DNA of 64,000 bases from Heterobilharzia americana. Its lineage: Eukaryota; Platyhelminthes; Trematoda; Strigeidida; Schistosomatidae. The stretch is taken from positions 84,404,820 to 84,468,819 of the forward strand of contig OX104129.1 in assembly GCA_944470555.2 (NCBI GenBank), read 5' to 3'. The translations under genes and the position numbers were made by a program. The notes under the pieces were generated by a model, which searched no databases, was not told where the DNA came from, and saw nothing but the letters and a program-made list of their open reading frames with translations. This document shows positions 33,055 to 47,500 of this stretch, piece by piece; the first letter of the stretch is position 1, and each line of letters opens with the position of its first letter.

Positions 33055-33186
33055 TTAATCATGAGGTTTAGAAGTCAACAATAAATCAACTTCTTCTAAT
33101 GGTGTTCTTAGTCGTAATTCACGTTCACGTTCAACTACTTCTTCAACATCCTCTGGACAATAACGTACTAGATCTGTATAAAGAAC
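33055..33186 (-). CDS. NRDE2: NRDE2 terminal exon
   Basis: Acceptor CCTTCTTCAG, phase 0 entry, stop TAA at 33057-33055. Encodes VLYTDLVRYCPEDVEEVV then ELRLRTPLEEVDLLLTSKP, the most conserved C-terminal signature of NRDE2 proteins (human WAKVLYLDAVEYFP...ELRVRLPLEELELLL). A TTTATT at about 33007 gives a minus-strand AATAAA-type polyadenylation signal downstream. Confidence 0.92.
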   Translation of the reverse strand, partial: VLYTDLVRYCPEDVEEVVERERELRLRTPLEEVDLLLTSKPHD

Positions 33187-36100
33187 CTGAAGAAGGAAAA
33201 AAAGAAATATACAATTACGTATAATTAGTCTTCGCATAAACTCGAAGATCTACAGGCAAAAACTAACAAGTTGACAGAAGAGGTAGGGCAGCGAAGATGG
33301 GACTTCAAGTGAATGTAGAGAAGATGGAGGTTGTGATGATACCCAACCAACACCACCACCAACAAGCTCCAATCACCATCAACGGGAGAAACTTAAAGGA
33401 AGTAGCCTCTTTCACCTATCTAGGCAGCACTGTTTCAACTATAGGCGGCACAGACGAAGACGTCAAAGCCAGGATCGGAAAGACAGGCGTTCATTAACCT
33501 GAAATCAGTGTGGAGTTCTACTGCACTCAGGAACAAGATCTGGATTTCCAACAGTAATCTCAGTCAAGACAGTGCTTCTATGTGACGGTCCAGAGACTTG
33601 GCGGAGCGTTGCGAAAAGCATTTCCAACAAACTACAGATATTCATCAACAACTGCCTACGCTCACTCAATACTGAAGATCACATGGCCACAAAGAATAAG
33701 CAACAAGAAACTCAGTGTGGCTGGCTGGGAATGAACCAACCAAGAACCTATCACCCAACAAATATTCAGAAGGAAGTGGAGATGGATTGAGCATGCACTG
33801 AGAAGACCATTCAGGGACATCATGCGCCAGGCCAGTTCCTCGAGTGGAACCCAGATAAGAAATGGCAAGTTGGGCGTCCGAGGCGATGGTGACATGGAGA
33901 TCGTGTGAGGAAGGAATGAGAGTTTGTGGGCAGTCGTGGAGCCAGGTCCAAAAGATTAAGTAGATGTCTGTATTTAGAAATTAGGTGATAAGATTACAGA
34001 ATGACTATCAGACAAACACATATGTACTCAATACTTAAGAGTGAATGAGATAATGACAGAATCGATCGGGTTTAGTGGGATCACCGTGTGAACAATGTTA
34101 AAGACAGGCAAAGGGTGATAAACAAGACAGGCTGACAAGTCGATTGACAAAGTTGTGAAACTAAGTCGACTAAGATGGCTTGGATATGAGCTACTTTCTA
34201 CCTTGACGTACCATGCTGGGGGAACTTGGATTAGGTTGAAAGAGGGTTCAGCAAGACCAGATCAAGATGTGTCATCAGTTGATGACTTTTAGTGTGAGTC
34301 GTATTAGAAAGATACAAACTACCTAGCTGGGGTTGGCCAAGACGATAGAGAACTGAGAACTCCTGGTGACATGGCTAAAAATCGGTCATTCTTTAACACC
34401 TTCTAAAGCTTGAGTATTTGCACTAACCATTATGCTGGTGGAATTCTTGTTCCCTTAGGGTTTTTCCCATACCATGAAGGTCTGCTGGATAGTGGTAATA
34501 CAAAAAGCAGTTACCGTCACAGTGTTAATTACTACGCTAAGATGAGAGTCTGAGAATGAAGTCATATTGCTGGTTGGACAGAGTTCTGACAGCGGTCAGG
34601 TGTTTCCAGTCAATGACCAGCACTACTATGCTGAGATACTGCCTTCCTTATAGCACACACTCTCCTACATCATAGCATTCCGGAGCCAGGGATATGCGTT
34701 CACACTCCTATTCGAAACGATGGAGCTTAGATATAAAACGTTTAAAGACAGCATACGTCACTGGCCTCACAACCCTGTCATTACTCAAGTCCTCTCAGAT
34801 CCCATCTTAGTACCCTTTACTGGACCTCAATACTGCTCACAGTTTAACTAACCAGCTTGTATCAGTACACTGAGTAAAAAGATAGTGAAGTAGAAGATGA
34901 AGAAAATTCAGTCAAAAGAAATATGAAGTACAAGAAGACAGAAAAAAGGAATGAGAAAATGGTGAGATTCGGTATAGCGTCGTTAAGATGAGGATAATGT
35001 ATGTGGGCATACATCCTCGCCACTGACATCGGTTTTCAGCCATGTCATCACCTAGAATCTCGAACCACTGGTTCTCCTATCCAAAAGACTCTAACCGCCT
35101 ACTCTGCATTCCCACATAACTCAGTCCAACAGTCAAACACTTCATACATTGGTGTAATGTTTTATTCTGACCGCCTCCCCCACCTTTTTCCAGCCTGGAC
35201 CTACTTCCCCCAACATTGTGTGATGAGGCAGACGGCAACTACGCATACGCAACACATGTCCCAGCCAATCATCTCAGTCGATGAAGGTTCACAACCTCAT
35301 CAACTGACTTACCTCTTCTCCCTAAAACTTTACACCTGACTTCTGCGTTACTCACGTGGTGACATCATGGAATACGGCCTGTATTACGAAGGCAAGCCTT
35401 CTCATGTCTTCCACCTTCAATGGCCATGTTTCACAGCCATACAGTAGAACAGAACGGACTCTTGGCGTTACCTATACCTATATTGCATTTGCTTGTTGCG
35501 AATCAAGGCAATATGGCCTAGGTAACCTAGTTTCTGCGAACAATACTCTAGTTGATACCTTCCATATGGTCTTGTACAGCTTAAGTTTAGGCAAGCCGAC
35601 TCATGAGATTGTGAACCTTAGTCAACTGAGATGGCTTGGCGCATGCCAAACCACAGTCTACCTCGACGTCCCATGCTGAGGGAAGTTCCATTAGGTTTGA
35701 AGAGGAATCATAGTGACGAGACCAAAGTGTGGCACCAGCCGATGAAATCTGTAACTGTTGGTTTGAGCCATTTGGGTACAATGTAGACTGCCTCGTTGAG
35801 GCCTTTGAGACAAAAGGATTCTGTCTGTCTGACTACGTTTAGCTGAAACGAGCCAATTACGTTTATAAAGAATAAGTAAATTGAGCAAGCAAGATAAAGC
35901 AGACAAAAAAGGCGTACTTCGTCACTGAATGATTCCTTTTATTCTTCTTATCGTTGGGAGAACAAACGTGAAAGTGTGAGAAGTAAAAATTGTATCACTT
36001 ACTTTGGCCCATGGAACATCTTCAATAGCACGATAAAACACAGCCTTCACAGCTTGACGACGTTGACGAGGATCTAAATTATTTGTAATGACTGAAGCAG

Positions 36101-36353
36101 CAACGGAAGAAGATGGATTTGATATGTGTGGTGGACCAGCCATCCAACCGAATGCCATATAAGCTCTCCATATAACTAATCGTAAATGTGCAGACCAAAA
36201 TGATGGTGTACTAGCAGCTAAAGCCACATGAATTAAACCTCCTTCAGGAGATAGAATAGGCGTAATAAATGGACTAGTTTGCACAGCTTTCTCAAATGCA
36301 TTACGTACTCGTTGGTCACTAATCGATGTTCTTTCTACGCTCGAAAAAGAAAT

Positions 36354-36397
<44 letters not shown>

Positions 36398-38479
36398 TAG
36401 GAAGAATAGAATGAAAATTATTCATAAGCATAACAATGTCATGTTAAGGGAATCTCATGATAAAACTGATGAAGACTACTCAGAGTTAAAACTGCCTTTT
36501 CACTAGTATTATTTTCAAGTTGTACATGGTTGTGTATAAATTGTATACTTCCTTGCTAACAAAAAAAGGCATACTCCATGAATTTTTAGTTTCCATCAAT
36601 GTTTGCAGTCATTTGAAAGACTATAACTCTACATCAGAATGATAGTAAGCAGGTGAAATCAAAATCAGCATTTAAAGTCATCAACCGTCAAGGTCGAAAA
36701 TTTGAATTACAACCTTGATTCCTTGTTACTGTGTAGGTGGAAAAACCTTGTTGAGCAGTCTTGACCTTGAGCTGACCAATGAAAATAACCATCCAATTTG
36801 TGACCTAATGGTTTCATTTTACGAGGGAAAACTGTGTATAAATAATATGCTTTCTGTCAAATAAAGTTGCCTTCCCTACAATCACCAGTCAGTCTTTGTT
36901 TTCGCGGTTTAGTGAAGTAGTAGGTCCGAGACAGAAAAGTCACTACTCATTTCCAATTCAATTATGCATTGCTTTATTATCCATTTCGCCTATTTATGGT
37001 TATCCACTGTAGTCAAGTCACATAAGAGAGCTTTTTTTAATCCAGTAACATAAGGTTGAATAGTGTCAGAGTTCAATTAAATGAATGTGATTGAAAATTA
37101 GAAAACTGAATGGTAATGTCGAGAGGAATACGATTTAGATAAAAAATATCATAAGATGATAGAAAACACTTTCGAGGTTCAAGTTTGTACATACTCGAAC
37201 AGTCTTAGCAACAAATTTCCTGATTATGTACTATACAATAGGCTACATCAATTATGTTGTAAGGACTGTTCAAACTTCACAAAGTGGAGTGGGGTTCGTA
37301 CCTGGTTGGAAGTCAACTGCCTTAATCAACAAGCCACAGATCCACTCTACTTCCAATAGAGGTCAAGTTATTCGAATAACATTGTTAGAAGAAGGTAGAG
37401 TTTAGGCTGTGAAATGTGTTACTATACCTCTAGTACTTTTAAAATGTCTCAAGCTTGAGAATAACACCAGAGAAGTTTCGAGGATAACCAATCAGGTTGT
37501 AGATGACTTATTCATGGTATCCGTTACGTCCATTTACCGTGTCGTTGACGCTGAAGAAACCTCTGATGGATTATGACGACGATTACGTTGTAGGTTGTGT
37601 TAGAAGTTTGATATAGTTGCTATTGTGGTTGAAACAAATGAATAATGAAAGAACATTTTCGATGGATAAAGGATAGTCCAACAAACTTTATCCTGGCAGT
37701 AATGCATAAATGTTTGGGAGTCATCTGAAATAGGCTACCCCAATACAGCTATTGTTTACAAGAAAAACTCCTCGTTGACCGACCGACAGCTGCCACCTTG
37801 ACGTGGTGGTCGGGCTTGCATATCACAATGACGAAACAAGCTATGTTGGTGGAACGCTTTTTCCCTCGAAGTCCCACTCCATTCGTTAATGATTATATTG
37901 TATTTCGTATTCTTGATTCTGATTGGTCAGTGCACATTTGAATGTGATTGGCCGTAACACAGCTGACTTTCCAATCGAAAAGGATGATTGGTCTTCAGAA
38001 AACAAAAACAAAAAAGCAGCCCCATGTTTTAGTTTACACTTCTTTTGTATGGGCGTCAATGATGATGATAAAAACTAAGAGAAAAAAAGGTTCAACAAGT
38101 AAACTAAATAACTACCTTGACCATATTCACAAGATACACCAGCAATTAAACTTGTCCATCGTTCCAATTCTAAGCTCAACTGAAATAAATCCAAAACACT
38201 TGGTAGACAAACAGAGGATAATTCTAATTGATAACCAATACAACTGTTCACTTCTTCACCAATTATACTATCAGATAAATTTGTAATTAGTTGTTGTCGT
38301 GTATTTGTACGTGTTACATTGTTCAATGTTTGTTCAATAATTATTGACTGAGCAGCTAATTTCGCTACATTTTGTCTTAAATAGTTCAATTTATGTATTA
38401 AAGAAGCCAAGAATAACGGTGGAAGTAAACCATGACAAGAGGATGCATTCACTAAGGATAATGGTAATTTCCTATTGAA

Positions 38480-38523
<44 letters not shown>

Positions 38524-41500
38524 CACATTACAGTTGGTATGAACAGAATGAATCTTATAAATTGAACAGCTTGAAGGGTTAAAGATCGCATAATAAACCC
38601 ATTATTATGTTTTTACTTGTATTATGTCGTCATCGAGTGAATCAAATTGATCAGTCTATATCGGTATACGAGCTACTACTCTACTGTGCAGATGCCTAAA
38701 TATTGCCTGTATTAATCATGCATGGTGGTTAGCAGGAGAATCCTATTTAGGATGAAGTCAACTGGCTATAACTGACTCCTAGTGAGAGATGTTGTTCCTC
38801 TTAAAACTCGATCCCGGAACCGATTGCTTCAAATGCCAAGTCACGACAGACATCTCTTGTGCAACAGTTATACTTTTTATATTGTTTAAAGCAACGAAAA
38901 GCCTAGTGGAATAGAAATCTACCCAGCAACCTTGTGCACATTCTTGAAGTAGTCAGTAATAAACTAATGATACTACCTGGTTGCTCAAACCTTCCCAAAT
39001 GGGTTAAGATTCAAATTCCTGACCAACTGGTTGGAAATCACGTTCCTAGACTATTGACCTCTAACAGTATGAAAGTGATCGATTCTCAGATTATTGCCTC
39101 ACGACGTTATTAAGCTGCATAAATGGAACAAAATAACTTTTAAATCCTCCTAACAAGCAAATTCATATGCCTAAAAGGGGAATAGTTTATCCGAAATGTC
39201 TTCCAGTGTGTCACCAGTGATTAACCTCAACCCTTTTCATAACAAAACCTACTAACTGTGTTATGCAGTAGGTAAACTTTACTCTAACCCTACTCAAAAT
39301 ATCCAACAAGATGGAGTTTGTACATCAATTGCAAGAAGTATCTTGAAATAGATCAGTCTTACAAACAACTCAGTTATATATATATAGAGGCTCACTGGCT
39401 TAGGGAGATGATTTTCAACCTATGGATCGCGGGTTTCAACCCCGACCCACCTACAGAGGTTTCGGCAACCAGAGAGTATTTATTAGCCTCTTACATTCTA
39501 GGTACGGCTTTTTGACTAATGCATGAATATACACGAGGTTGCTGAGTGTATTTCTTCTTTCTGCATATATATTGAGGTGGTTTATGACGTGTGTGTAAAG
39601 TACAAAAATCTCATAACTCAATGACAAATAACTTTCAGTTTCAGAAGAACGCAATGCTTTAAATTTACAGAAGAATGAAGCAGAAATAAGTTAATTCAAG
39701 ATGTACGCAGTGAACTATTAAATTATTTAGATAATAATTGAAAAGTTGTGTTCATTCGTTGTGTAAATGGGCATCTCTTAGTCAGGCACCGAGCCAGCTT
39801 AGACCAAGAGTCAGGGACTTCATCGGTTGTTACGACGCCTTGGGTTTCAACATCCTAAACCATCTTCCTACCTAATCCAACTTTCCTTAACATGACACTT
39901 CAAGATAGATAGTGGATCGGCATGCACAGTACACATCCAAGTCATCTTATTCGGCTAAGGTTGACTTGCTTGTCTTGCATATATAGCAGAATAATACTTG
40001 CTACGCCTTTAGAGTGAAGACAGGAGTAAGACAAGACTGCTTACTATCATACATGATCTTCCTGATTCTCGTCGATTGCACTGGATCATGTAACAAACTG
40101 TGAGGAGCGACAAGATGGACACACATTGGCTGGGCCGATGAAAAAAACCAGGAGAAAATTTGGATTTCGCTACCAATGATGATTAATGCCTAATATCTTG
40201 TCGCATAAGCGCGAAGATCTACAGGCGAAAACCAACAAACTGACAGGAGAGGCAGCGAAGATGGGACTTTAAGTGAATGTAGAGAAGACAGAGGTGATGA
40301 AGATACACAAGCAACAACAACAAAATAAGCAACAATCACCATCAACATGAGAAATATAAAGAAAGTTGTCCCTTTCACCTATCACCTACACAGCATCCTC
40401 TCAACTACAGGCAGAGGCACACATGAGAACGTCAAAGCCATGATCGGAAAGACAGCAACACAAGTCTTCTTCCATTAATCTGAAATCAGTGTGCAGATCT
40501 ACTCCACTCCACTCCACTCCACTCAGCATAAAGCGTGAACAACATCCGCATTTTCAATACTAAGTCAGTCAAGTCAGTCTTTCTATATGGTTCACAGACT
40601 TCGCGCCTTACCAAAAGCATATTCATCAAACTGCAGACATACATCGTCAACAGCTGCCGCCTACGCTCACTCAATACTGAACATCAGATGGCCAGAACCA
40701 TAAGAATAAGCAACAAGGCATTCTGGTCTGGCTTGCAACCAACCAACCAACCAACCAAGAACCTACTGCCCAACAAATATGCAGAAGAAGAGAGTGGAGA
40801 TGGATTGGATTGGATTGGACATACACTGAGAAGACCGTTTGGGCAGTCGTGGAGCCAGGTTAAAAAGACTGTAGAGAACAGAGTGCAATGGCAACGGGCT
40901 ACTGAAGCCCTATGTTCCACTAGAAACCCAAGGAACAAATAATAATAATAATAAGTAAATTCAGAAAAAAACACAATGACGTAAGGAATACTGAACAAAA
41001 AATGATTTTCTTTTCGTGATCCATAGAGCCGCGTCAAGTGCTGCGGAGATATTAAAGTCATTTATTTGACAGTGAAAATCGAAAACTCTCCACTATTTTA
41101 CATTCATCCAATACATTATGAGATGAGGAGCTTCCAGAAGTAAAGCAGAACAACTAAACCGTAGACAGATGGGTGTTGAAAACAGTGAAAATTATTACAT
41201 TCATATAATGCAACGACATTCATAAAAAATCATGACCATAAGCTGTAATTACATATTATCTGTATCCAAAAAACAGTAGCTCAGTGAAATTTACCATGCA
41301 AAGTAAACAATAGATTGATTTACATCAGGCACGTATAATTTTTAATCCCTAAGCTAATTTAAACTTCATAATAATCCACAAACATAGAAGAAACGACTGA
41401 CTGACAAAATCCATATAGGACCACGAATACAGGTCTATCCGCTCACTATACCTCAAAGTAGTATACAAAGAACAAGTGGATGGAAAAAAGTGTGATATCA

Positions 41501-44500
41501 AAGTAGATAAAGTTGTGTAAGAGAATCTGATGTCAAGGAGTGAATACATCTGTATCCATTTTCAGCCATGTAACCAAAACTCTTCAATCATCTTTCAGAT
41601 ACCAATCAGGTAGTTTACTTCTCCTGAAACAGGTTTGTATGACCGCAGAGCCCATCGGATATCTGCTTGAGGCCTGTCACACACAGCCTTTTGTGTATGA
41701 TTATTTTGAACTTTTGTATTTTGGGGGCCGGATAGTCGAAAGAAACGACAAATGAACCAACACCACCGGCCCGACAGACCGTGAGGCATGGTGAAGTGTC
41801 TTATTTTTGGGGGCCGACCTTTTCTAACCCCATCCCCCTTCCTCTGAGACAATAGCATCAGCATTGCACTGCTGATTATCAGAGGAAAAACCTTACTGGT
41901 GTCATATTCCATCCAGCTAGAAGCAGTACAACTTCGCCCTCAGACCCCCATCGTAGTGTAGTAATTTACACCACAAAGGTAACTGCTTTTCGTCTAACCA
42001 ATATCCAACAGACCTCACTGGCATGGTAGGACCTCTAGGGAACAAGTGTTTCACCAGCATAGTTCGTTGGGTCATTTTCATATGCAAGCCCGACCACCAC
42101 GTCAAGGTAGCAGCTATCGGTCGGCTCAGAACCGATGTCAATGGCGCAGATGTATGTCCACACACATTATCCTCATCTTAACAACGCTATACGAATCTCA
42201 CCATTTTCTCATTCCTCTTCTCTTTCTTCTCGTACTCTATATTTCTTTTGACTGCATTCTCTTATCTTCATCTTGCACCTCACTGCCTTTTTACTTGATG
42301 TAGTGATATGAAGTGTGGCAACTCTGACCGTTACGCACTAATGCCTGGTCCTAGGTTGATTTGGATGGATGGATGATGAGTTTACACCTCACTAAACGAC
42401 TCATACTGACAGGCAGAGACAATCATCCCCTGGTGCCACAACTTGGTTTGGTCACTCTGAACTCTCTTCCAACCTAATCCAACTTCTCCCAGTATGGCAC
42501 ATCAAGGTAGGCAGTGGTTCGGCTTCACCAGTACACTACTATACAACATTTCAAGTAGTCACATTTCAAATCAGTAAGTAAAAATAAAAACATACAACAA
42601 AAGGAAAGTAAAGAAATAAGTGGAAAGGTAATCAGAAGTTGTAGGATATTTTAAAACTATAAAAATATTTCGTCGGTAGCGTGAAGAACCTACCGTACTG
42701 AATAAGTGAAAGAAGTAACGTAGTAAGTGCCAAACGCAAAAAAATTTACAGACCTTTTAAACACTTTAGTAAAGCTTCTAGTAGTTTATTTATAAAAGTT
42801 TTCAAATTTTTGTAAAACTGACTATCCTACAGAATTTTTTCAACACATTTTGATAATCCAGGTTCGTGTTCATCATAAACTGACACCTGAGAGGACTAAA
42901 TAGCTGATTTCTCTAGTATGGGACCCTTCACCAGTGAAAACCTATGACCCCAGCAGGGATCAAGCCCAGGGTCTTCAGCCTGCGAGATATCACCTGAATA
43001 CTTTCGTGTATTTTTACACCTGTATCTTTCTACTGAGTATGAATCCCATGAGACTTCAGTCTTTACTAATTTCCAGATTAAATTAAAGTCAGAGTCGGTA
43101 TGAAAGGCAGTTATGGGGCGACAGAGGGAGGGGTTTGGTGATTGAAACGTGAAATGAAAATCTAGACCACGGTCTGACTCCAACCAGCGATCATCAAGGT
43201 TTCCAGCCCAGCACTTAACCAACTGAGTTACAAAGTCCAACTATTGATCAGATTTTTATTTCACTTCAATCACCAAGAGTTTTTACCGACTATCACATGA
43301 ATTTGCAACGTATTACTACCGTTTGGTCATACTCACATTGCTTGTCCAAGCACAATTCAAACACATACCTGTATCAATTTCAATCTAGGAGTATATATAG
43401 TCTGATAAAATTCTATCAGTTTAGGCATATTGTCCATTGACGGTTCAAAGTCTTCAAGTATTGGATACATGCTTAAAGCAGAATCAAATATACGCCTTGA
43501 CTCTTGAATTGGAATTTCAGCATCTTGACTTGTAGCAGTAGCGAGTAAATCTTGACTAATTTGCCAAAAACCTCTTGCATAAGCTCGCCATAAATTTAAA
43601 TCACGTTGATTTCTACCCTCAGATATAATTGTTCGACCACAATTACGCCAAATAGATATTGCAGTCTACAAGTATGAAAAAACAAAGTAAAATTTTTTAT
43701 AAAATTTAAACGAAGTAACTCATGATATTCTAATCATGAATAGCCTCTACTGGTGAAAACACGTGTCCCAACTAACGACTGAAGTGGTGGGGACATGTGT
43801 TAAGCATGCCTAGTCACACAATGTTGGCCAGGTCCAGACTGGAAAAAGGCTCGAGATGGCCATACTAAGACATGCCACCAATGTAAGAAGTCTCTAACTG
43901 TTGGTTTAAGCCATGTGAGGCAATGCAGGACTAGTCGGTTGGGGTCCACGAGACAAGACGAACAAGTGGTTGGAGACTGACTGTAGGTGACGAGATGGCT
44001 GAGAACCGATGTCAGTGGCGCAGGTGTGTGTCCACACACATTATCCTCATCTTAACAACGCTATGCCGAATCTCACCATTTTCTCATTCTTCCTTTCTCT
44101 CTTTGAGTACTTTAAATTTCTTTTGACTGAGATTTCTTGTCTTCATCTTCCACTTCACTACCTTTTTACTTGATGTATTGATATGAGGTGTGGCAACTCT
44201 TACCGTTACGCAGTAATGCCTGGTCCTATGTTGGTTTGGATGGATGGCAAAAACTTCAAAAAGTGAATCACTAGAGTCGTAAACAACAATAATTAGAAAA
44301 AAGTAAACTGATATTTGAAGGTGAATCAGCGAATATGAGTATAATTGGAGCTCAGCATCTATGTGCACTAAGTGATACCAACTGTATAACAACCACTGAT
44401 ACTATCTGATCTGATCTGTAGATTTTGCTAGCTAGATGAATAATGATCTAAACACTACATGACCATTAAATATATCTCTCGGATTGACACTGTTGATCAC

Positions 44501-47500
44501 TTCAACCTTGAACCACCGAAACAACCCATCCGACCTGACCTGAGTGTAATCTTGGTTGATTTAAGGAGATGACTATCAACCAGTAGGTCACTGGTTTGGA
44601 CAACCAGGTAATATCACGATAGGCTTGCCTCACTACCTAGTAAGTTATTCCTCGCTGGAGTCGGCAGGCAACAACTAACCAGTTGACAGAAGAGGTAGGG
44701 CAGGGCATTGAAGGAAGACGGGACTTCAAGTGAATATAGAGAAGACAGAGGTGATGATGACACCCAACCACCAGCACCACCACCAACAACAACAACAAGT
44801 TCCAATCACCATCAACGGGAGAAACTTAAAGGAAGCAGTCTCTTTCACCTATCTACGCAGCACTGTTTCAACTACAGGAGTCGGCACAGGCACAGGCACA
44901 AGCACAGACAAGGACGTCAAAGTCAGCCAGGATCGGAAAAGCACGACAGGCATTCATAAGCCTAAAACCAGTATGGAGATCTTCTGCACTCAGCATAAAG
45001 CGTGAACAACATCCAGATTTCCAACAGTAATCTCAGTCAAGTCACTGCTTCTATATGGTTGAGAGACTTGGTGCGTTACGAATGGCATTTCCAACAAACT
45101 ACAGACATTCATCAACAACTGCCTACGCTGGCTCGTTACTGACACTGAAGATCAGATGGCCAGAATAATAAGAATAAGCAACAAGGAAGTCTGGTTGGCT
45201 AGTAAAGAACCAACCATGAACTTATCGCTCAATAAATATGCACTGGAAGGAAGTGGAGATAGATTGGATTAGGCATACACTGAGAAGACCATTCGAGGAT
45301 ATCACGTGCCAGGCCAGGCACTCAAGTGGAATCCAGATAGGAATGGCGAGTTGGGCATGCGAGGTGAGGGTGACATGGAAGAGGTCGAATGAGGAGGAAA
45401 TCAGAGCTTGTTGGCAGTAGTGGAGCCAGGTTCAACAGATTTCGAAGAAGAGAGTGGAGTGGAGTCCTATGTTCCACTAGGAACTCAAAGGATAAATATT
45501 AAATAATAATAATAATATTATTATTATTGCATCAGTTAACTTACTGACATATCATTATCATCTCTGATGAAATATCATCATCACAAATAACAATAGTAAG
45601 AAAATCAAAATGCTACAACTTTAACTATCTACCTTAACATTAGCTAAATGTGTTTGAATTGCATTTGAAAGACGTTCAGATGCAACTGTAAAACGTAGTT
45701 TACTCAATGTTGTACACCAATTCTCTTTAATTTTTAAAGGCCACAAAATGGTAAATCATTCATTTGAACAATTGCTGAATCAATAAAACAACGATGAGCT
45801 TGAGACCAAACATCTTGATGTTCATTAGCCAACTGTGAAGGTGTATTCAATTGTTCATTTTTATGATTAATATCATTTTGTTGATTTGATATTTCTGAAT
45901 TACTTGATATCCATGATTCAGATGGAAATGGTGTTAAACCTTGACGTTGAACAGTTCCAACAGAAGATAAATCATGTACAAGACGTATATCTAATAAGTG
46001 AAGTGAAGAAGAGAAAACAACAACAACAACAACAACAACAACAGAAAAGCATTTTAATACAAATACAAATTTAAAAAAGGATGATATAGAAAACACCCAC
46101 AGTTTGATTAACAACGTTTTCAATGACATCAAATTCACAATGGAAAAAAAGAGTCAAACAACCAACTACCATTCCTGGATGTTTTAGTCAGTAGGACAAA
46201 TACCGGAAAGCTGGAAACTCAAGTCTACACGAAGCCAACATACACTGACTGCGCAAATCCTCAACTACAATAGCAACAACCCAACAGCACACAAAATCAG
46301 TTGCGTACAAACTCTATTCAAAAGAGTAAGAACACACTGAACCACAATAACTTCACGGAGAAACGAAGAAAATTACTTGATGTCTACCATAAACAAGAAC
46401 GGCTGCCCACGAGTCTTTATTATCACAACATGCCTATCCCGTACATCATCAACTACAAAGTCATCGACACAAATCAACAAACGCATCATCCTACCATACA
46501 TAAAGAATATATCAGAAATCACAACAAGATTGCTGAGATCATTTGGAATTGGTGTGGCCACTCATAAACCAACAAATTACCTCCAAACACTATTATGCAA
46601 ACCAAAGGATGCAACAAGGAAAGAAGACAAACCGAATGTCATCTACAAAATCAACTGCAATTACTGTAGTCAACCAACCCTACATTAGACAAAGCGACCG
46701 CCCTCTTCGCCTTCGTCTACATGACCACCAATTGGCTAGTAAACGCCACGACATTTCGTTACTCATTTCAATCCACGTGGATAACAACTATGGACATCAA
46801 TTCAATTTCCACAATGTAGAAATTTTAGATGGAGAGAGGAAATATAAAGAATGTCAGAGAATTTCTAGAAGCTTGGCATTCATGTCAGTCAGCAATCAAT
46901 AGATGTATAGACAAAGACCCAATCTATCAATCAATAAGAAAAATGATAAACGACAGAACGGTCAGAGGTGAAGCAGAGGAACAGCCAAAAATAAAGTCTA
47001 TACAATCAATGACACAACAATCAAAGGAAACAACCAATCACAAACCAGTTGGTCAGGGCGAGCTACTAAATCACTCACTCACGGAGAGATATTCACAGCT
47101 CAATTCATACTGAAATTAGTGCTGATGATGTCGTCTAGCAAACCGATGAAGCTTCACGATTAAACAACCCACCTCAAACAACACAATACAACCAAGACCA
47201 TCTCCACCTGAGCTACAAGTATTCTCTATCATTACAAACTATTTTACATCAATGTAAAAGTCATTAGTATATGAGTGGATTAATGATTGAAAATGTCAAT
47301 AAAATAGGCTTAAGTTGATTTCCTAGCGTCCACTTTTAATGACACATACATTTTTTCTCATTTCACTGTCTGAGATAGCAGTGGTTTTACAGACTAGTAC
47401 TGATAATGAATGTGAAATTTTGGACTGCAGCCGGATTCGAACCAGCGACCACCGGGGTTTCCGACCTGATGCTCTACCAACTAAGCTACAAAGTCCAACT

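Noticed and set aside
36279..36506. Frame with a Tyr-Ile repeat
   Set aside because: Translation of the TA microsatellite, antisense to a real NRDE2 exon.
40737..40757. Short tandem CCAA array considered as a CRISPR-like or satellite repeat
   Set aside because: Only a few units, no spacers; slippage within a dead LINE in a eukaryotic genome.
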